From Streptomyces nanshensis (GTDB lineage Bacteria; Actinomycetota; Actinomycetes; Streptomycetales; Streptomycetaceae), in assembly GCF_001751255.1 (NCBI RefSeq), contig NZ_LJGW01000455.1:1-34538 (forward strand): a stretch of DNA of 34,538 nucleotides. Reading direction: 5' to 3'. The notes beneath the pieces are model-generated. The model was not told the origin of the DNA, did no database searches, and worked only from the letters and a program-made list of their open reading frames with translations. A program made the translations under genes and the position numbers. Below, one piece after another: positions 1-7,857 of the stretch; positions within the stretch are counted from its first letter, which is position 1; every line of letters starts with the position of its first letter.

Positions 1-36
1 GACGGGCCGTGAGGCGGGCCCCGACGGGGGCGGCGC

Positions 37-795
37 TCAGGCGAGGAACCCTCCGTCGACCGGCAGCACCGCACCGCTGATGTGCCCGGCCCGGTCGCCG
101 AGCAGGAAGGCGGCGGTGGCGCCGACCTCCGCGCCCGTTCCCGCCTTGCGCAGCGGCGTCGCCGCGATCCGCGCCTCGACGCCGCCCGGGATCGCCCGCC
201 GCGTCTCGTCGAGCATCGGGGTCTCGGTCGGGCCGGGCGCCAGCGCGTTGACCCTGATCCCGAGCGGCCCGAAGTCGTGGGCCGCGGTACGGGTCAGACC
301 GATGACCGCGTGCTTGGTCGCCTGGTAGGCGCCCATACCGGAGCTGCCGCGGAGCCCGCCGATGCTGCTCACGTTGACGATCGACCCCGAGCCCTGGCGC
401 TCCATGACGCGTACCTCCTCGCGGACGCACAGCCAGGTGCCCTTCACGTTCACGGCCATGATCCGGTCGAACTCGGCCTCGGGGACGGCGTCGAGGCGTC
501 CGCCCTGTGTCATCGCGGCGTTGTTGAACGCACCGTCGAGCCGTCCGAACCGGGCGACCGTCGCGTCCACGAAGGCCGCCACGCTGGCCGCGTCCGAGAT
601 GTCCCCGGTCGTGTACGCCACGTCGTGCCCCTCCCCGGTGAGTTCGCGGGTGAGGGCGGCGAGGGGTTCCTCGGTACGGGCGACGAGCATGAGGGCGGCG
701 CCGTCCTCGGCGAAGACGCGCGCGGCGTCCGCCCCGATCCCCGCGCTCGCGCCGACGAGGAGGACGACCTTGCCGTCCAGCGGTGGAGTGCTCAT
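37..795 (-). CDS. SDR family NAD(P)-dependent oxidoreductase
   Basis: A 252-residue classical short-chain dehydrogenase/reductase. Visible features are a Rossmann glycine motif GASAGIG (residues 15-21), NNAA (91-94), a catalytic Ser near 144 and YQATK (Tyr157, Lys161), all in the usual order and spacing. The C-terminus ends in the typical VDGGF strand. It would oxidise a secondary alcohol or reduce a ketone with NAD(P). The start ATG overlaps the stop of the upstream BKACE gene as TGATG, so translation is probably coupled and this is the last gene of the six-gene operon. In that operon it could make or remove the keto group used by the aldolase or the BKACE enzyme. The family call is secure, but the substrate cannot be read from the sequence. 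Confidence 0.93.
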   Translation of the reverse strand: MSTPPLDGKVVLLVGASAGIGADAARVFAEDGAALMLVARTEEPLAALTRELTGEGHDVAYTTGDISDAASVAAFVDATVARFGRLDGAFNNAAMTQGGRLDAVPEAEFDRIMAVNVKGTWLCVREEVRVMERQGSGSIVNVSSIGGLRGSSGMGAYQATKHAVIGLTRTAAHDFGPLGIRVNALAPGPTETPMLDETRRAIPGGVEARIAATPLRKAGTGAEVGATAAFLLGDRAGHISGAVLPVDGGFLA

Positions 796-1751
796 CAGAC
801 CTGGCTCCTGTTCCTGTTCCTGTCCTTGTCGCTGGTTCCGGCGCCCCGCAGCGCGAGCAGCGCGCGGGCGTCGTCCGGTGTGGCGATCTGCTTGTCCAGT
901 CCCGTGAGGAGGTCACGGACCTTTTCGACCTGCTGGGCGTTGCTCTCCGCGAGCCGCCCCCTGCCGATCCACAGGCTGTCCTCCAGCCCGACCCGTACAT
1001 GGCCGCCGAGCAGGGCGCTGTGGGTGGCGAAGCGCATCTGGTCGCGGCCCGCGGCGAAGGCGGAGAAGGAGTAGTCGTCGCCGAAGAGCTTGTCGGCGAT
1101 CCGCACCATGTGGTCCAGGTTCTCGTCGTCGGCCCCGATGCCGCCGAGGACGCCGAACACGCCCTGGATCAGCAACGGCGGCTTCGCCAGGCCCCGTTCG
1201 AGGAAGTGGGCGAGGGAGTAGAGGTGCCCGATGTCGTAGCACTCGTACTCGAAGCGGGTGCCGAAGGCGCCGAGCGTGCGCAGGGTGTGCTCGATCGAGT
1301 CGAAGGTGTTGACGAAGGGGTTGGAGTAGGTGTTGAGCACGTAGGGCCGCTCCCAGTCGTGCTTCCACTCGGTGACCTTGTCGGCGATGCCCGCGTAGAC
1401 GAAGTTCATCGAGCCCATGTTCAGCGACGCCAGTTCGGGCCGGACCCGTACGGCGCCCGCCAGCCGCTGTTCCATCGTCATCGCCGGAGAGCCGCCGGTG
1501 GTGATGTTGACGACGGCGTCGCAGTGCGCGGTGACGTGCCCGACGATCTTCTCGAAGACCTCGGGCTCGAACGTGGGTCTCCCGTCCGGCCGCCGCGCAT
1601 GCAGATGGACGACGGCGGACCCGGCCTCGGCCGCCCCGACCGCGGCCTCGGCCACCTGCTCCGCGGAGAGCGGCAGATAGGGGCTCTGGGACGGCACGTT
1701 CACGGAGCCGGTCACCGCGGTGGTGATGACCACCTTCTCGGCCGGCCGCAT
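795..1751 (-). CDS. BKACE family beta-keto acid cleavage enzyme (DUF849)
   Basis: A 318-residue protein of the 3-keto-5-aminohexanoate cleavage/BKACE family. Known members use a divalent metal, usually Zn, to condense a beta-keto acid with acetyl-CoA and then cleave it to acetoacetate plus a shorter acyl-CoA. The N-terminus has the family's ITTAVTG start. The metal-binding pair is His49-Leu-His51 in HLHAR, followed by NITTGG, and a C-terminal GLEDSLWIG segment carries the expected acidic ligand. Length is typical. The ATG at 1751 was chosen because it overlaps the upstream stop as TGATG; a longer open frame extends into the neighbour but is Arg-rich and non-native. Different BKACE subfamilies take different keto acids, so the real substrate is open. 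Confidence 0.93.
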   Translation of the reverse strand: MRPAEKVVITTAVTGSVNVPSQSPYLPLSAEQVAEAAVGAAEAGSAVVHLHARRPDGRPTFEPEVFEKIVGHVTAHCDAVVNITTGGSPAMTMEQRLAGAVRVRPELASLNMGSMNFVYAGIADKVTEWKHDWERPYVLNTYSNPFVNTFDSIEHTLRTLGAFGTRFEYECYDIGHLYSLAHFLERGLAKPPLLIQGVFGVLGGIGADDENLDHMVRIADKLFGDDYSFSAFAAGRDQMRFATHSALLGGHVRVGLEDSLWIGRGRLAESNAQQVEKVRDLLTGLDKQIATPDDARALLALRGAGTSDKDRNRNRSQV

Positions 1752-2746
1752 CAGTCCGTCTCCCCGTCGGCGTCTCCGTCGGCGCTCATAAGTCCTCCTC
1801 CGTCGTACGGGATGTGCACGGGGGTTCCGTCGTCCGGGACGTACGTACCTGCGTCCGGCGCGAGCGCCCGGTACGCCTCGCGCTTCGCGTCGTCGAGCGG
1901 GCCGGTCAGGCTGAGGGCGACCTGTGTGGCTCCCGCCTCGTACTGCCGCTGTGCCGCCCGGCGCACCTCGTCCGGCGTGCCGCAGGCCACGAGGGCGTCG
2001 ACGAGCCGGTCGGAGCCGGGCGGCGCGAGATCCGCCTCCGTGAACCCCAGCCGCGTCAGCTTCGCGATCTGGTGCGGCAGCGTCAGGTAGTAGGCGAGGC
2101 GCGCGCGGGCGACCTCGCGGGCCGCGGCGCGGTCGCGGCCCACCACCGCCCACTGCACGACCGAGACGAACAGCTCGTCCCCGACCGTCTCGCGCGCCCA
2201 GCGGGTGTGCTCCGGTGTGACGAGGAACGTGAGCAGCCCGTCGGCCCGTTCGGCGGCGAGGCGGGTGATGCCGGGCGAGTACGCGCCGAGCACGCGCGGC
2301 ACCGACTCCCGGCCGCCGCCGCGGCGTTCGAGGTCCGCGTCGACCCCGTCGAGGTAGCCGCGCAGGAACGGCAGCGGCCCGACGCCCCGTTCACGGACCG
2401 CGCCGCTGACCCCGAGGCCCAGCACATAGCGTCCGGGGTGGTCCGTGGCGAGGCCGTACGCGGCCGACGCGACGGACTTCGGTACGCGTTCGAGCGCGCG
2501 GGCCACACCGTTGCCCACGATCATCCGTTCCGTCGCACCGAGCACGAGCGCCGCCGTCGTGAACGCCTCGCGCCCGGCGACCTCCGGGATCCACACCATG
2601 CGGTGGCCGCACTCCTCCAGGAAGCGCATGAAGCGCACGGCGTCCGCGCGCCCGAGACCGTCCAACTCGGCGACGGACAGGGCGGATTCCGGAAGCCTCA
2701 TGCCCGGGGACGTCGTACCCGGATCCGCCGGCGTCATCGACGTCAC
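1751..2746 (-). CDS. LLM class flavin/F420-dependent oxidoreductase
   Basis: A protein of about 331 residues with luciferase-like monooxygenase features. These include an N-terminal strand-helix region ending in MVWIPEVAGREAFT, the ATERMIVGNGVA segment, and GLGVSGAVRERGV, a loop that in this fold lies near the cofactor. It resembles actinobacterial probable F420-dependent oxidoreductases more than bacterial luciferase itself; whether FMN or F420 is used cannot be decided by eye. I chose the GTG at 2746 because it overlaps the upstream aldolase stop as GTGA; an ATG at 2737 three codons later is an alternative start. The stop overlaps the BKACE ATG. In the operon it could hydroxylate or oxidise a pathway intermediate. 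Confidence 0.88.
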   Translation of the reverse strand: MTSMTPADPGTTSPGMRLPESALSVAELDGLGRADAVRFMRFLEECGHRMVWIPEVAGREAFTTAALVLGATERMIVGNGVARALERVPKSVASAAYGLATDHPGRYVLGLGVSGAVRERGVGPLPFLRGYLDGVDADLERRGGGRESVPRVLGAYSPGITRLAAERADGLLTFLVTPEHTRWARETVGDELFVSVVQWAVVGRDRAAAREVARARLAYYLTLPHQIAKLTRLGFTEADLAPPGSDRLVDALVACGTPDEVRRAAQRQYEAGATQVALSLTGPLDDAKREAYRALAPDAGTYVPDDGTPVHIPYDGGGLMSADGDADGETD

Positions 2747-3531
2747 CGCTGTCCGTCCGCTTCCCGGAAGGCGCCGACCAGTCCGCGCGCGGCCTCCGCC
2801 AGCATCGTCGTGTCGTTGCTGAGCAGGACGAAGTCGCAGCCGTCGCGCACCGCTTGGGCGGCCCGTTCGGGCGCGCCGCCGAAGGCCAGCCCGCAGCGCT
2901 TCCCGGCGGCGTGCGCGGCGTCCTGCGCGGAGCCGATCAGCTCCCCTACCTCCGGGGAGGCCGGCGTGGTCCCCATCGACATCGAGAGGTCCGCGGCGCC
3001 CACGAACACCGCGTCCACGGAGTCGAGGGCGAGCATCCGCGGCGCCGCCCGTACCGCCTCGACGCTCTCCAACTGCGGTATGCACAGCACGTCGTCGTTG
3101 CCGGCGGCGAGATAGTCGGCGTTCGGGCGCAGCCCCCATCCGCCGGCGCGGCTGGTGCCGCCGGCGCCGCGCACGCCGTGCGGCGGGAACCGGCAGGCCC
3201 GTCCGACGGCGGCGGCCTCCTCGACGGTGTCGACGTGCGGTACGAGGATGCCCATCGCGCCCGCGTCCAGGATCTTCTGGATCGTGGACGCCGTCTTGTC
3301 CGGCACCCGCACCAGGGGCGCCATGCCCAGCGCCGCGGCCGAGTTGATCAGCCGGTAGGCGGTCTGGAGATCCAGCGGCGCGTGCTCCAGATCGACCACG
3401 ACGAAGTCGAACCCGGCGAACGCCATGATCTCCGCCGGTTCGCCCGAGGCGATCTTCAGCCAGGTCCCGAGCGGTGTGGTGGCACGGTCCGGCGCGAACA
3501 GGCCCGCGCCCGTGCGTCGTTGCGCGCTCAC
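2743..3531 (-). CDS. HpcH/HpaI family aldolase
   Basis: A 262-residue class II (metal-dependent) HpcH/HpaI aldolase. The family cleaves 4-hydroxy-2-keto acids to pyruvate or an oxoacid plus an aldehyde. Key residues stand in the expected places: the general-base His in DLEHAP (His50), Arg75 in LVRVP, the GAMGILVPHV strand, PPHGVRG (116-122), Glu155 in QLES and Asp181 in GAADLS as metal ligands. The start is GTG at 3531, overlapping the upstream cupin stop as GTGA. A much longer in-frame opening extends to 4038 but reads as Arg/Ala-rich shadow sequence over the cupin gene. With BKACE it gives the operon two separate carbon-carbon bond-cleaving steps. Confidence 0.93.
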   Translation of the reverse strand: MSAQRRTGAGLFAPDRATTPLGTWLKIASGEPAEIMAFAGFDFVVVDLEHAPLDLQTAYRLINSAAALGMAPLVRVPDKTASTIQKILDAGAMGILVPHVDTVEEAAAVGRACRFPPHGVRGAGGTSRAGGWGLRPNADYLAAGNDDVLCIPQLESVEAVRAAPRMLALDSVDAVFVGAADLSMSMGTTPASPEVGELIGSAQDAAHAAGKRCGLAFGGAPERAAQAVRDGCDFVLLSNDTTMLAEAARGLVGAFREADGQR

Positions 3532-4436
3532 GGCATCGGGTAGTCGTCGGCGTTGAGCACCCAGCCGGGCTTCTCGGAGAAGTCGGTGCGCGGCGGGCTG
3601 AAGATGTCGATGAGCTGGTTGACGCCGGGGTCGGCGGCCTCCGAGGTGTGCACCGTCGGCGGCGGGATGACCGCCAGCGACGGGCTGCCGAGCCGTACGT
3701 GCTCGTCGTCGCGCCACGCGGTGCTGTCGCTGAGCCACGGGGTGCGGATGTGGTGCACGTACTGGCCCTGCACGGCCAGGGAGAGCTGCTCGAAGTCGTC
3801 GTGGGTGTGCGGCGAGAGCTTGCCCGGATCGCGCGGACCGGCCGTCTCCGGAAGGAAGTTGACCATGAACGACCGGGTGCGGAAGATGCGGCCGAACCGC
3901 GCGGGGTCCTCCGGTACGCGGGCGAGCGGGTAGCACCGTACGGCGTCCCCGCCGGCCGGCTCCGGCCAGCGCTTCAGCGGCGCGACGCGCGGGTGGTCCT
4001 CCGCGTACGCCTCCGCGTTGTGCGCCCGCTCCCGCCACGCCGGTTCGCCGGCCTCGACGAGGCGGACGAGGGGACCGCCGCCGTGCACGCTGATCCGCGA
4101 GGCGCCGGGCGGGACCACGACCAGCCCCGGTTCCTCCACGCGCGTCTCACCGTGCCCGGTGTGCACGGTGAAGGCGGGCGAGGCGCCGGTGACGACGACG
4201 GCGAGTTCGCCGTCGAGTGTCCCGTTGTCGAGTTCGTCGCCGGTACGGGCGTCGGTGTGCGCGAGCACCACGTTCTGCGCGCGTACGACGGCGGTACGGG
4301 CCTCCGGCGTCGCGCCGTCGGAGGCGGCGAGTTCGCGCAGGTCGAAGTACTGCGCGGCCGCGATCGCCTCGCCGGCGTCCGGCCGGGGCGCGGTCGCGGT
4401 CGCGAGCGAGGAGCGGGGATCGTCCTTCTCGTACAC
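3528..4436 (-). CDS. two-domain cupin protein
   Basis: A 302-residue protein with two cupin-like beta-barrel regions. The N-terminal barrel (about 50-130) includes VVVPPGASRISVHGGG but lacks an obvious set of metal ligands. The C-terminal barrel (about 185-275) has HTHDDFEQ with two His and a Glu, then PPPTVHTS with the third His, which is a standard cupin metal site. It could be a dioxygenase, isomerase or lyase. Translation starts at GTG 4436 behind an AAGGAA ribosome site. It lies 73 bp downstream of the DUF6282 gene and overlaps the aldolase gene by four bases, so it belongs to the operon. I do not recognise a characterised orthologue and assign no reaction. Confidence 0.82.
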   Translation of the reverse strand: MYEKDDPRSSLATATAPRPDAGEAIAAAQYFDLRELAASDGATPEARTAVVRAQNVVLAHTDARTGDELDNGTLDGELAVVVTGASPAFTVHTGHGETRVEEPGLVVVPPGASRISVHGGGPLVRLVEAGEPAWRERAHNAEAYAEDHPRVAPLKRWPEPAGGDAVRCYPLARVPEDPARFGRIFRTRSFMVNFLPETAGPRDPGKLSPHTHDDFEQLSLAVQGQYVHHIRTPWLSDSTAWRDDEHVRLGSPSLAVIPPPTVHTSEAADPGVNQLIDIFSPPRTDFSEKPGWVLNADDYPMP

Positions 4437-4509
4437 GGTGCTGTTCCTTTCGCTCAGTGGTCGTGGGGGGCCATGGCCGTCCGGCCCGGTCTCGGCAGGT
4501 GCGGCGGGC

Positions 4510-5400
4510 TCAGTCGTCGAGGCCGAGCAGCCGCGCCGGGTTGTCGCAGACCATGCGCCGCAGGTCCTTCTCCGGCAGCCCGAGGTCGAGCAGCGCCCCG
4601 GCGACCCGCAGCCACGCGTCCACCGGCTTGGGGTTGGACGCCTGGCCGAAGTCCGAGGCCAGCACGATGTGTTCGGGGCCGAGCGTCCCGATCCACGTCA
4701 TGAGCTGCTTCGGGTCCCACTTCTGGAGCCCCTCGGGGTCGTACATGCCGACCTCGTGCTCGACGAACGCGCCGAGCTCCACGAGCTCCCGGCACAGGTC
4801 CGGTTCGGCGCCGATGACGAAGTCGGGGTGGCTGACGACCATGCGCTCGATGCCGCGTTCCTTCGCGGCCTGGAACAGGGTGCGGATGTACTCCGGGTAC
4901 ATGTGACCGCCGTTGACGACGGCCTCCTGCTCCTTGATCTCGTCGAGGATCGCGCCCGCCTCGGGCTTGAGCGCCCCGTCCCCGTCGACGATGTCGATGC
5001 GTTCCAGGGTCAGGGGGACGGTGGTGGTGGGGAACGCCCCGTCCTCGGGGTGGCAGTCGATATGGCGTCCCGAGGAGATCGTCGGGAACCAGACGACCTT
5101 GCCGCCCATGCGCAGACACATCCGTACGGCGTGCACGTTGAGGCCGCCGACGGTGCTGTTGAGCGCGATGCCGCCGTAGGCGGAGGCAGCGACCTGGTCG
5201 AAACGCCCCTTCATCGCCAGGATGTCCATCTGGGTGTTGTGGTGGTGGGACTTGGCGACCATCGCGCGCATCCCGATCCGGGCACCGTCCTGCGCGGCCT
5301 CGACGTGATCGAAGCGGCGGGGGAACGGGCTGGGGCCCGAGTGGACATGCATGTCGACCAGGCCGTTCAGGACGGAGGCGAGGGCGGGACGCTGACTCAT
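4510..5400 (-). CDS. DUF6282 family amidohydrolase-like protein
   Basis: A 296-residue TIM-barrel metal hydrolase of the uncharacterised DUF6282 group. The first strand carries the amidohydrolase metal motif DMHVH (Asp16, His18, His20). A following AKSHHH segment (Lys50, His52-54), a mid-protein VSHPDF and a late LASDFGQ give the remaining His/Asp ligands expected for a binuclear or mononuclear site. The sequence ends with the PARLLGL helix often seen in this superfamily. The ATG at 5400 follows a GAGGTGG ribosome site. It is the first gene of the operon and its promoter contains a perfect dyad, so it probably starts the pathway by hydrolysis, lactone opening or decarboxylation. The substrate is unknown. 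Confidence 0.85.
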   Translation of the reverse strand: MSQRPALASVLNGLVDMHVHSGPSPFPRRFDHVEAAQDGARIGMRAMVAKSHHHNTQMDILAMKGRFDQVAASAYGGIALNSTVGGLNVHAVRMCLRMGGKVVWFPTISSGRHIDCHPEDGAFPTTTVPLTLERIDIVDGDGALKPEAGAILDEIKEQEAVVNGGHMYPEYIRTLFQAAKERGIERMVVSHPDFVIGAEPDLCRELVELGAFVEHEVGMYDPEGLQKWDPKQLMTWIGTLGPEHIVLASDFGQASNPKPVDAWLRVAGALLDLGLPEKDLRRMVCDNPARLLGLDD

Positions 5401-5421
5401 GAGGCCACCTCGGTTCGTATT

Positions 5422-5442
5422 GTGAATTCACGGTTCACTATA
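5422..5442 (-). promoter_or_regulatory. candidate promoter and operator of the catabolic operon
   Basis: Read on the minus strand there is a TATAGT -10-like hexamer (5442-5437). Just downstream, where transcription would start, is the perfect 10-bp palindrome GTGAATTCAC (5422-5431), with another TTCAC half-site at 5434-5438. No good -35 pairs with the -10 at normal spacing; TTGACA at 5455-5450 is only seven bases away. A dyad over the start point fits repression, probably by the nearby IclR protein. Confidence 0.5.
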
Positions 5443-5470
5443 AGACTACTGTCAACCCATTCCCGACCTC

Positions 5471-5499
5471 TTGTGCGAGGAACGTCGCACGCTTAAGGT
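5471..5499 (+). promoter_or_regulatory. candidate promoter of the MFS gene
   Basis: A TTGTGC -35-like hexamer (5471-5476) and a TAAGGT -10-like hexamer (5494-5499) are separated by 17 bases, the ideal spacing for a housekeeping-type sigma factor. The predicted start point near 5506 falls at the left edge of the inverted repeat at 5504-5537. Confidence 0.5.
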
Positions 5500-5503
5500 G
5501 TGG

Positions 5504-5537
5504 GCGTTTCACTTCGTGAACACGAAGTTCGAAACGC
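5504..5537 (+). promoter_or_regulatory. nested inverted repeat, candidate operator
   Basis: ACTTCGTG and CACGAAGT form a perfect 8-bp inverted repeat around AA (5511-5528). It is flanked by a second perfect 7-bp pair, GCGTTTC (5504-5510) and GAAACGC (5531-5537), offset by two bases on the right. It begins at the predicted transcription start of the MFS gene, so it can block transcription as DNA or fold in the transcript leader. The GTGAA core is shared with the dyad at 5422-5431. Confidence 0.55.
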
Positions 5538-5592
5538 TGGGTCCGGCGCCGCAGAGCCGCAGGCAGCCGGCAACCGACCTCGGAGGACGACC

Positions 5593-6969
5593 ATGTCCGC
5601 ACTGCCCCCCGCGGAACCGCATTCAGCAGCCGTGCACGACGCTCCGCCGGACCCCTCGCACGGTCCGGACATGACCAAGGTGCGGGCCGCGGTGCGGGGC
5701 GGGACGCTCGCCTACTTCGTCGACCAGTTCGACATCTATCTGCCGATCGTGGTGCTGGCGCCGGCGACGATCTACTTCCAGTCGGTGAACCTGAGCGCGA
5801 GCACGACGGCCATGCTGTCCTCGCTCGTGTTCGCCTCGACGCTCATCGGGCGTCCCCTCGGCGCGGTGATCTTCGGTCACTTCGCGGACACCGTGGGCCG
5901 CAAGCGCACCACCCTGGTCGCGGTCGGCGGCTTCGGCGTCACCACGCTGGTGATCGCCTGCCTGCCCGGTCACGAGACGATCGGTACGTGGTCGATCGGA
6001 TTGCTGATCGCGCTGCGGTTCATCGACGGGATCTTCCTCGGCGGCGAGTACACCACCGCCGTCCCGCTCGCGATGGAGTGGAGTCCGAAGCACAAACGCG
6101 GCCTCTACGCCTCGGTCATCACCTCGACGTCCCCCGCCGCGTACGCGGTGATCGCCGCGATCACGCTGCTGATGCTGCAGCAGCTCTCCTCCGAGGGGCT
6201 GCACAGCAGTTACGTCCAGTGGGGCTGGCGGGTGCCGTTCGTGATCGGCGCGCTGCTGGCGGCGGTGCTGTTCCGCTACTACCTCAAGCAGGTGCACGAG
6301 CCGCCGGCGGAGGTGACCGGCGAACGGCACAAGCTGCCGCTCGTACAACTGGTGTCGCGGTACCCGAAGTCGCTGGCGCAGGTATTCGTGCTGATGACCG
6401 GCGTCTGGCTCGCCACCAACATGGAGGCGGCCGTGACCCCGGTGCAGCTCAAGGAACACCTTCAACTCTCCAGCCAGGGCGTGACGTTGACGATGCTCGT
6501 CATCAACGCCTCCGCCGCAATCTCCTACCCCTTCTTCGGGCTGCTCTCCCAGCGCATCGGGCGGCGGCGCTTCTACATCGGCTACGGCCTGGCGGTCCTG
6601 GTGGTCGGCTCCGGCTCGTACTCGCTGCTGATGGTCTCCGACGGCGGCCTGGGCACGGCTCTGGGCTGGGGCGTCATGATCGGCGTCTTCACCGTCGGCA
6701 CCTTCGGCCCGATCGCGGCGTATCTGACCGAGCGGTTCCCCGCGAGCATCCGTTCCACGGGCTACGGCGTCGGGTACAGCCTCGCGCTCATCGCGCCGGC
6801 CTTCTACCAGTTCTATCTGCAGCAGTTCGACGGCGTGATGCCCGCGCACCTCGCCCCGGGCGTCCTGATCGCGCTCGCCGGAGCGCTGATCTGCCTCGGC
6901 GGATTCCTCGGTCCGGAGACGAAGGACGTCGACATGACCGACGACAGGACGATTCCGGAGCTGTCGTGA
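5593..6969 (+). CDS. MHS-type MFS transporter
   Basis: A 458-residue major facilitator of the metabolite:H+ symporter type, with about 12 hydrophobic helices. The loop between helices 2 and 3 carries the family signature GHFADTVGRKRT (95-106), and IDGIFLGGEY in helix 4 is typical of MHS proteins, which import carboxylates such as shikimate, citrate, alpha-ketoglutarate or betaine-like compounds. The ATG at 5593 follows GGAGG with good spacing; an upstream GTG opening in the same frame (5500) would span the operator and is unlikely. It is divergent from the catabolic operon and probably brings in its substrate, which suggests a small carboxylic acid. Confidence 0.9.
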   Translation: MSALPPAEPHSAAVHDAPPDPSHGPDMTKVRAAVRGGTLAYFVDQFDIYLPIVVLAPATIYFQSVNLSASTTAMLSSLVFASTLIGRPLGAVIFGHFADTVGRKRTTLVAVGGFGVTTLVIACLPGHETIGTWSIGLLIALRFIDGIFLGGEYTTAVPLAMEWSPKHKRGLYASVITSTSPAAYAVIAAITLLMLQQLSSEGLHSSYVQWGWRVPFVIGALLAAVLFRYYLKQVHEPPAEVTGERHKLPLVQLVSRYPKSLAQVFVLMTGVWLATNMEAAVTPVQLKEHLQLSSQGVTLTMLVINASAAISYPFFGLLSQRIGRRRFYIGYGLAVLVVGSGSYSLLMVSDGGLGTALGWGVMIGVFTVGTFGPIAAYLTERFPASIRSTGYGVGYSLALIAPAFYQFYLQQFDGVMPAHLAPGVLIALAGALICLGGFLGPETKDVDMTDDRTIPELS

Positions 6970-6999
6970 CCGTCCCGTCCTGACCGTCCTGACCGCGGG

Positions 7000-7013
7000 C
7001 CGGTCCGGACCGG
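7000..7013. terminator. palindrome between convergent genes
   Basis: A perfect 14-bp palindrome, CCGGTCCGGACCGG, sits between the convergent MFS and IclR stop codons and is extended by GCG/CGC. It has no U-tract, so it would act at most as a factor-assisted bidirectional terminator. Confidence 0.35.
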
Positions 7014-7020
7014 GCGCGTC

Positions 7021-7827
7021 CTAGCCCGTACGCCGGTCGAGGTCGTCGGGCCGGAAGCGGCCGCCGAGTTCGTGGGTCAGCTCCCGTGCGGTGTCGACGA
7101 CGCCGCGCAGTTCGGGGGCGTCGTCGGACATCGACAGGGTGTTGTCCGGGCCGACGACCGCGATCGTGGCGCAGATCCCGTACTCGTCGAAGACGGGAGC
7201 CGCCACCGCGACCACGCCGGGGGTGCTCATCGCGGAGCAGTGGCCGACGGTGCGGACCCGCTCGACGTCCGTACGCAGTTCCTCGCGCGCCTGCCCGGGC
7301 AGATTCGCCATGAGCCGTTCCATGGAGAGCTGGTCGGCGTGGTAGGCGAGGAAGACCTTGCTCTGCGCGGTGTCCAGCGGCAGATGGCTGCCGACCCGTA
7401 CGGACACCACGACGACGCTGGCGATGTTCTCCTCGACCCGGGAGACCACCGGTCCGGTCAGGCCCCACAGGCTCAGCACGACGCTGGACTGCGTGGTGCG
7501 TGCGAGCACCTTCATATGGCGTTCGGCGAGGTCGATGACGCGGCGGCGGCCGATCGCGAACGCGCCGAGCTGCAGCAGCAGCCCGCCGGGCACATAGCCG
7601 CCCTCCGCGCTGCGCTCCAGCAGCCCGGCCGCGACGAGGGACGTGCAATACCGGTACGCCGTGGTGCGGTTGAGGCCGAGCCGCTCGGCGACCTCGCCCG
7701 CCGTGACCTCCGGGGTGGCGGGCTCGAACAGCGACAGGATCTGGCTGACCCGGCTCACGGCCTGGATGTCGGCCTGGTCGCCACGCTCCGCGCGCCCGGT
7801 CTCGGACGACCGCGTCGCCTTGGTCAC
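7021..7827 (-). CDS. IclR family transcriptional regulator
   Basis: A 268-residue IclR-type regulator. The winged helix-turn-helix lies at about residues 25-85 (VSRVSQILSLFE, AGEVAERLGLNRTTAYRY, GLLERSAEGGYVPG). The ligand-binding domain follows, with a DTAQSKVFLAYH region, a CSAMSTPGVVAVAAPVFDE loop and the final helical HELGGRF. Translation starts at GTG 7827 behind GGAGG. IclR proteins often sit beside the aromatic or carboxylate pathway they control. The 16-bp inverted repeat 31 bp upstream and the dyads in the 5401-5592 divergent promoter region are candidate binding sites. Its position next to the transporter makes it the likely regulator of the catabolic island. Confidence 0.93.
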   Translation of the reverse strand: MTKATRSSETGRAERGDQADIQAVSRVSQILSLFEPATPEVTAGEVAERLGLNRTTAYRYCTSLVAAGLLERSAEGGYVPGGLLLQLGAFAIGRRRVIDLAERHMKVLARTTQSSVVLSLWGLTGPVVSRVEENIASVVVVSVRVGSHLPLDTAQSKVFLAYHADQLSMERLMANLPGQAREELRTDVERVRTVGHCSAMSTPGVVAVAAPVFDEYGICATIAVVGPDNTLSMSDDAPELRGVVDTARELTHELGGRFRPDDLDRRTG

Positions 7828-7857
7828 GAGGAGCCTCCGCCGGATGGTGATCGAGAA

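Noticed and set aside
2747..4038. Long in-frame extensions of the aldolase frame, and similar ones for the BKACE and LLM frames.
   Set aside because: The extensions are Arg/Ala/Gly-rich shadows of neighbouring genes; four-base or one-base overlaps give consistent internal starts with family-typical lengths.
5450..5455. A perfect TTGACA (minus strand) near the catabolic operon promoter.
   Set aside because: It is only seven bases from the TATAGT -10-like box and does not pair with another -10 at 16-19 bases, so I did not call it as the -35.
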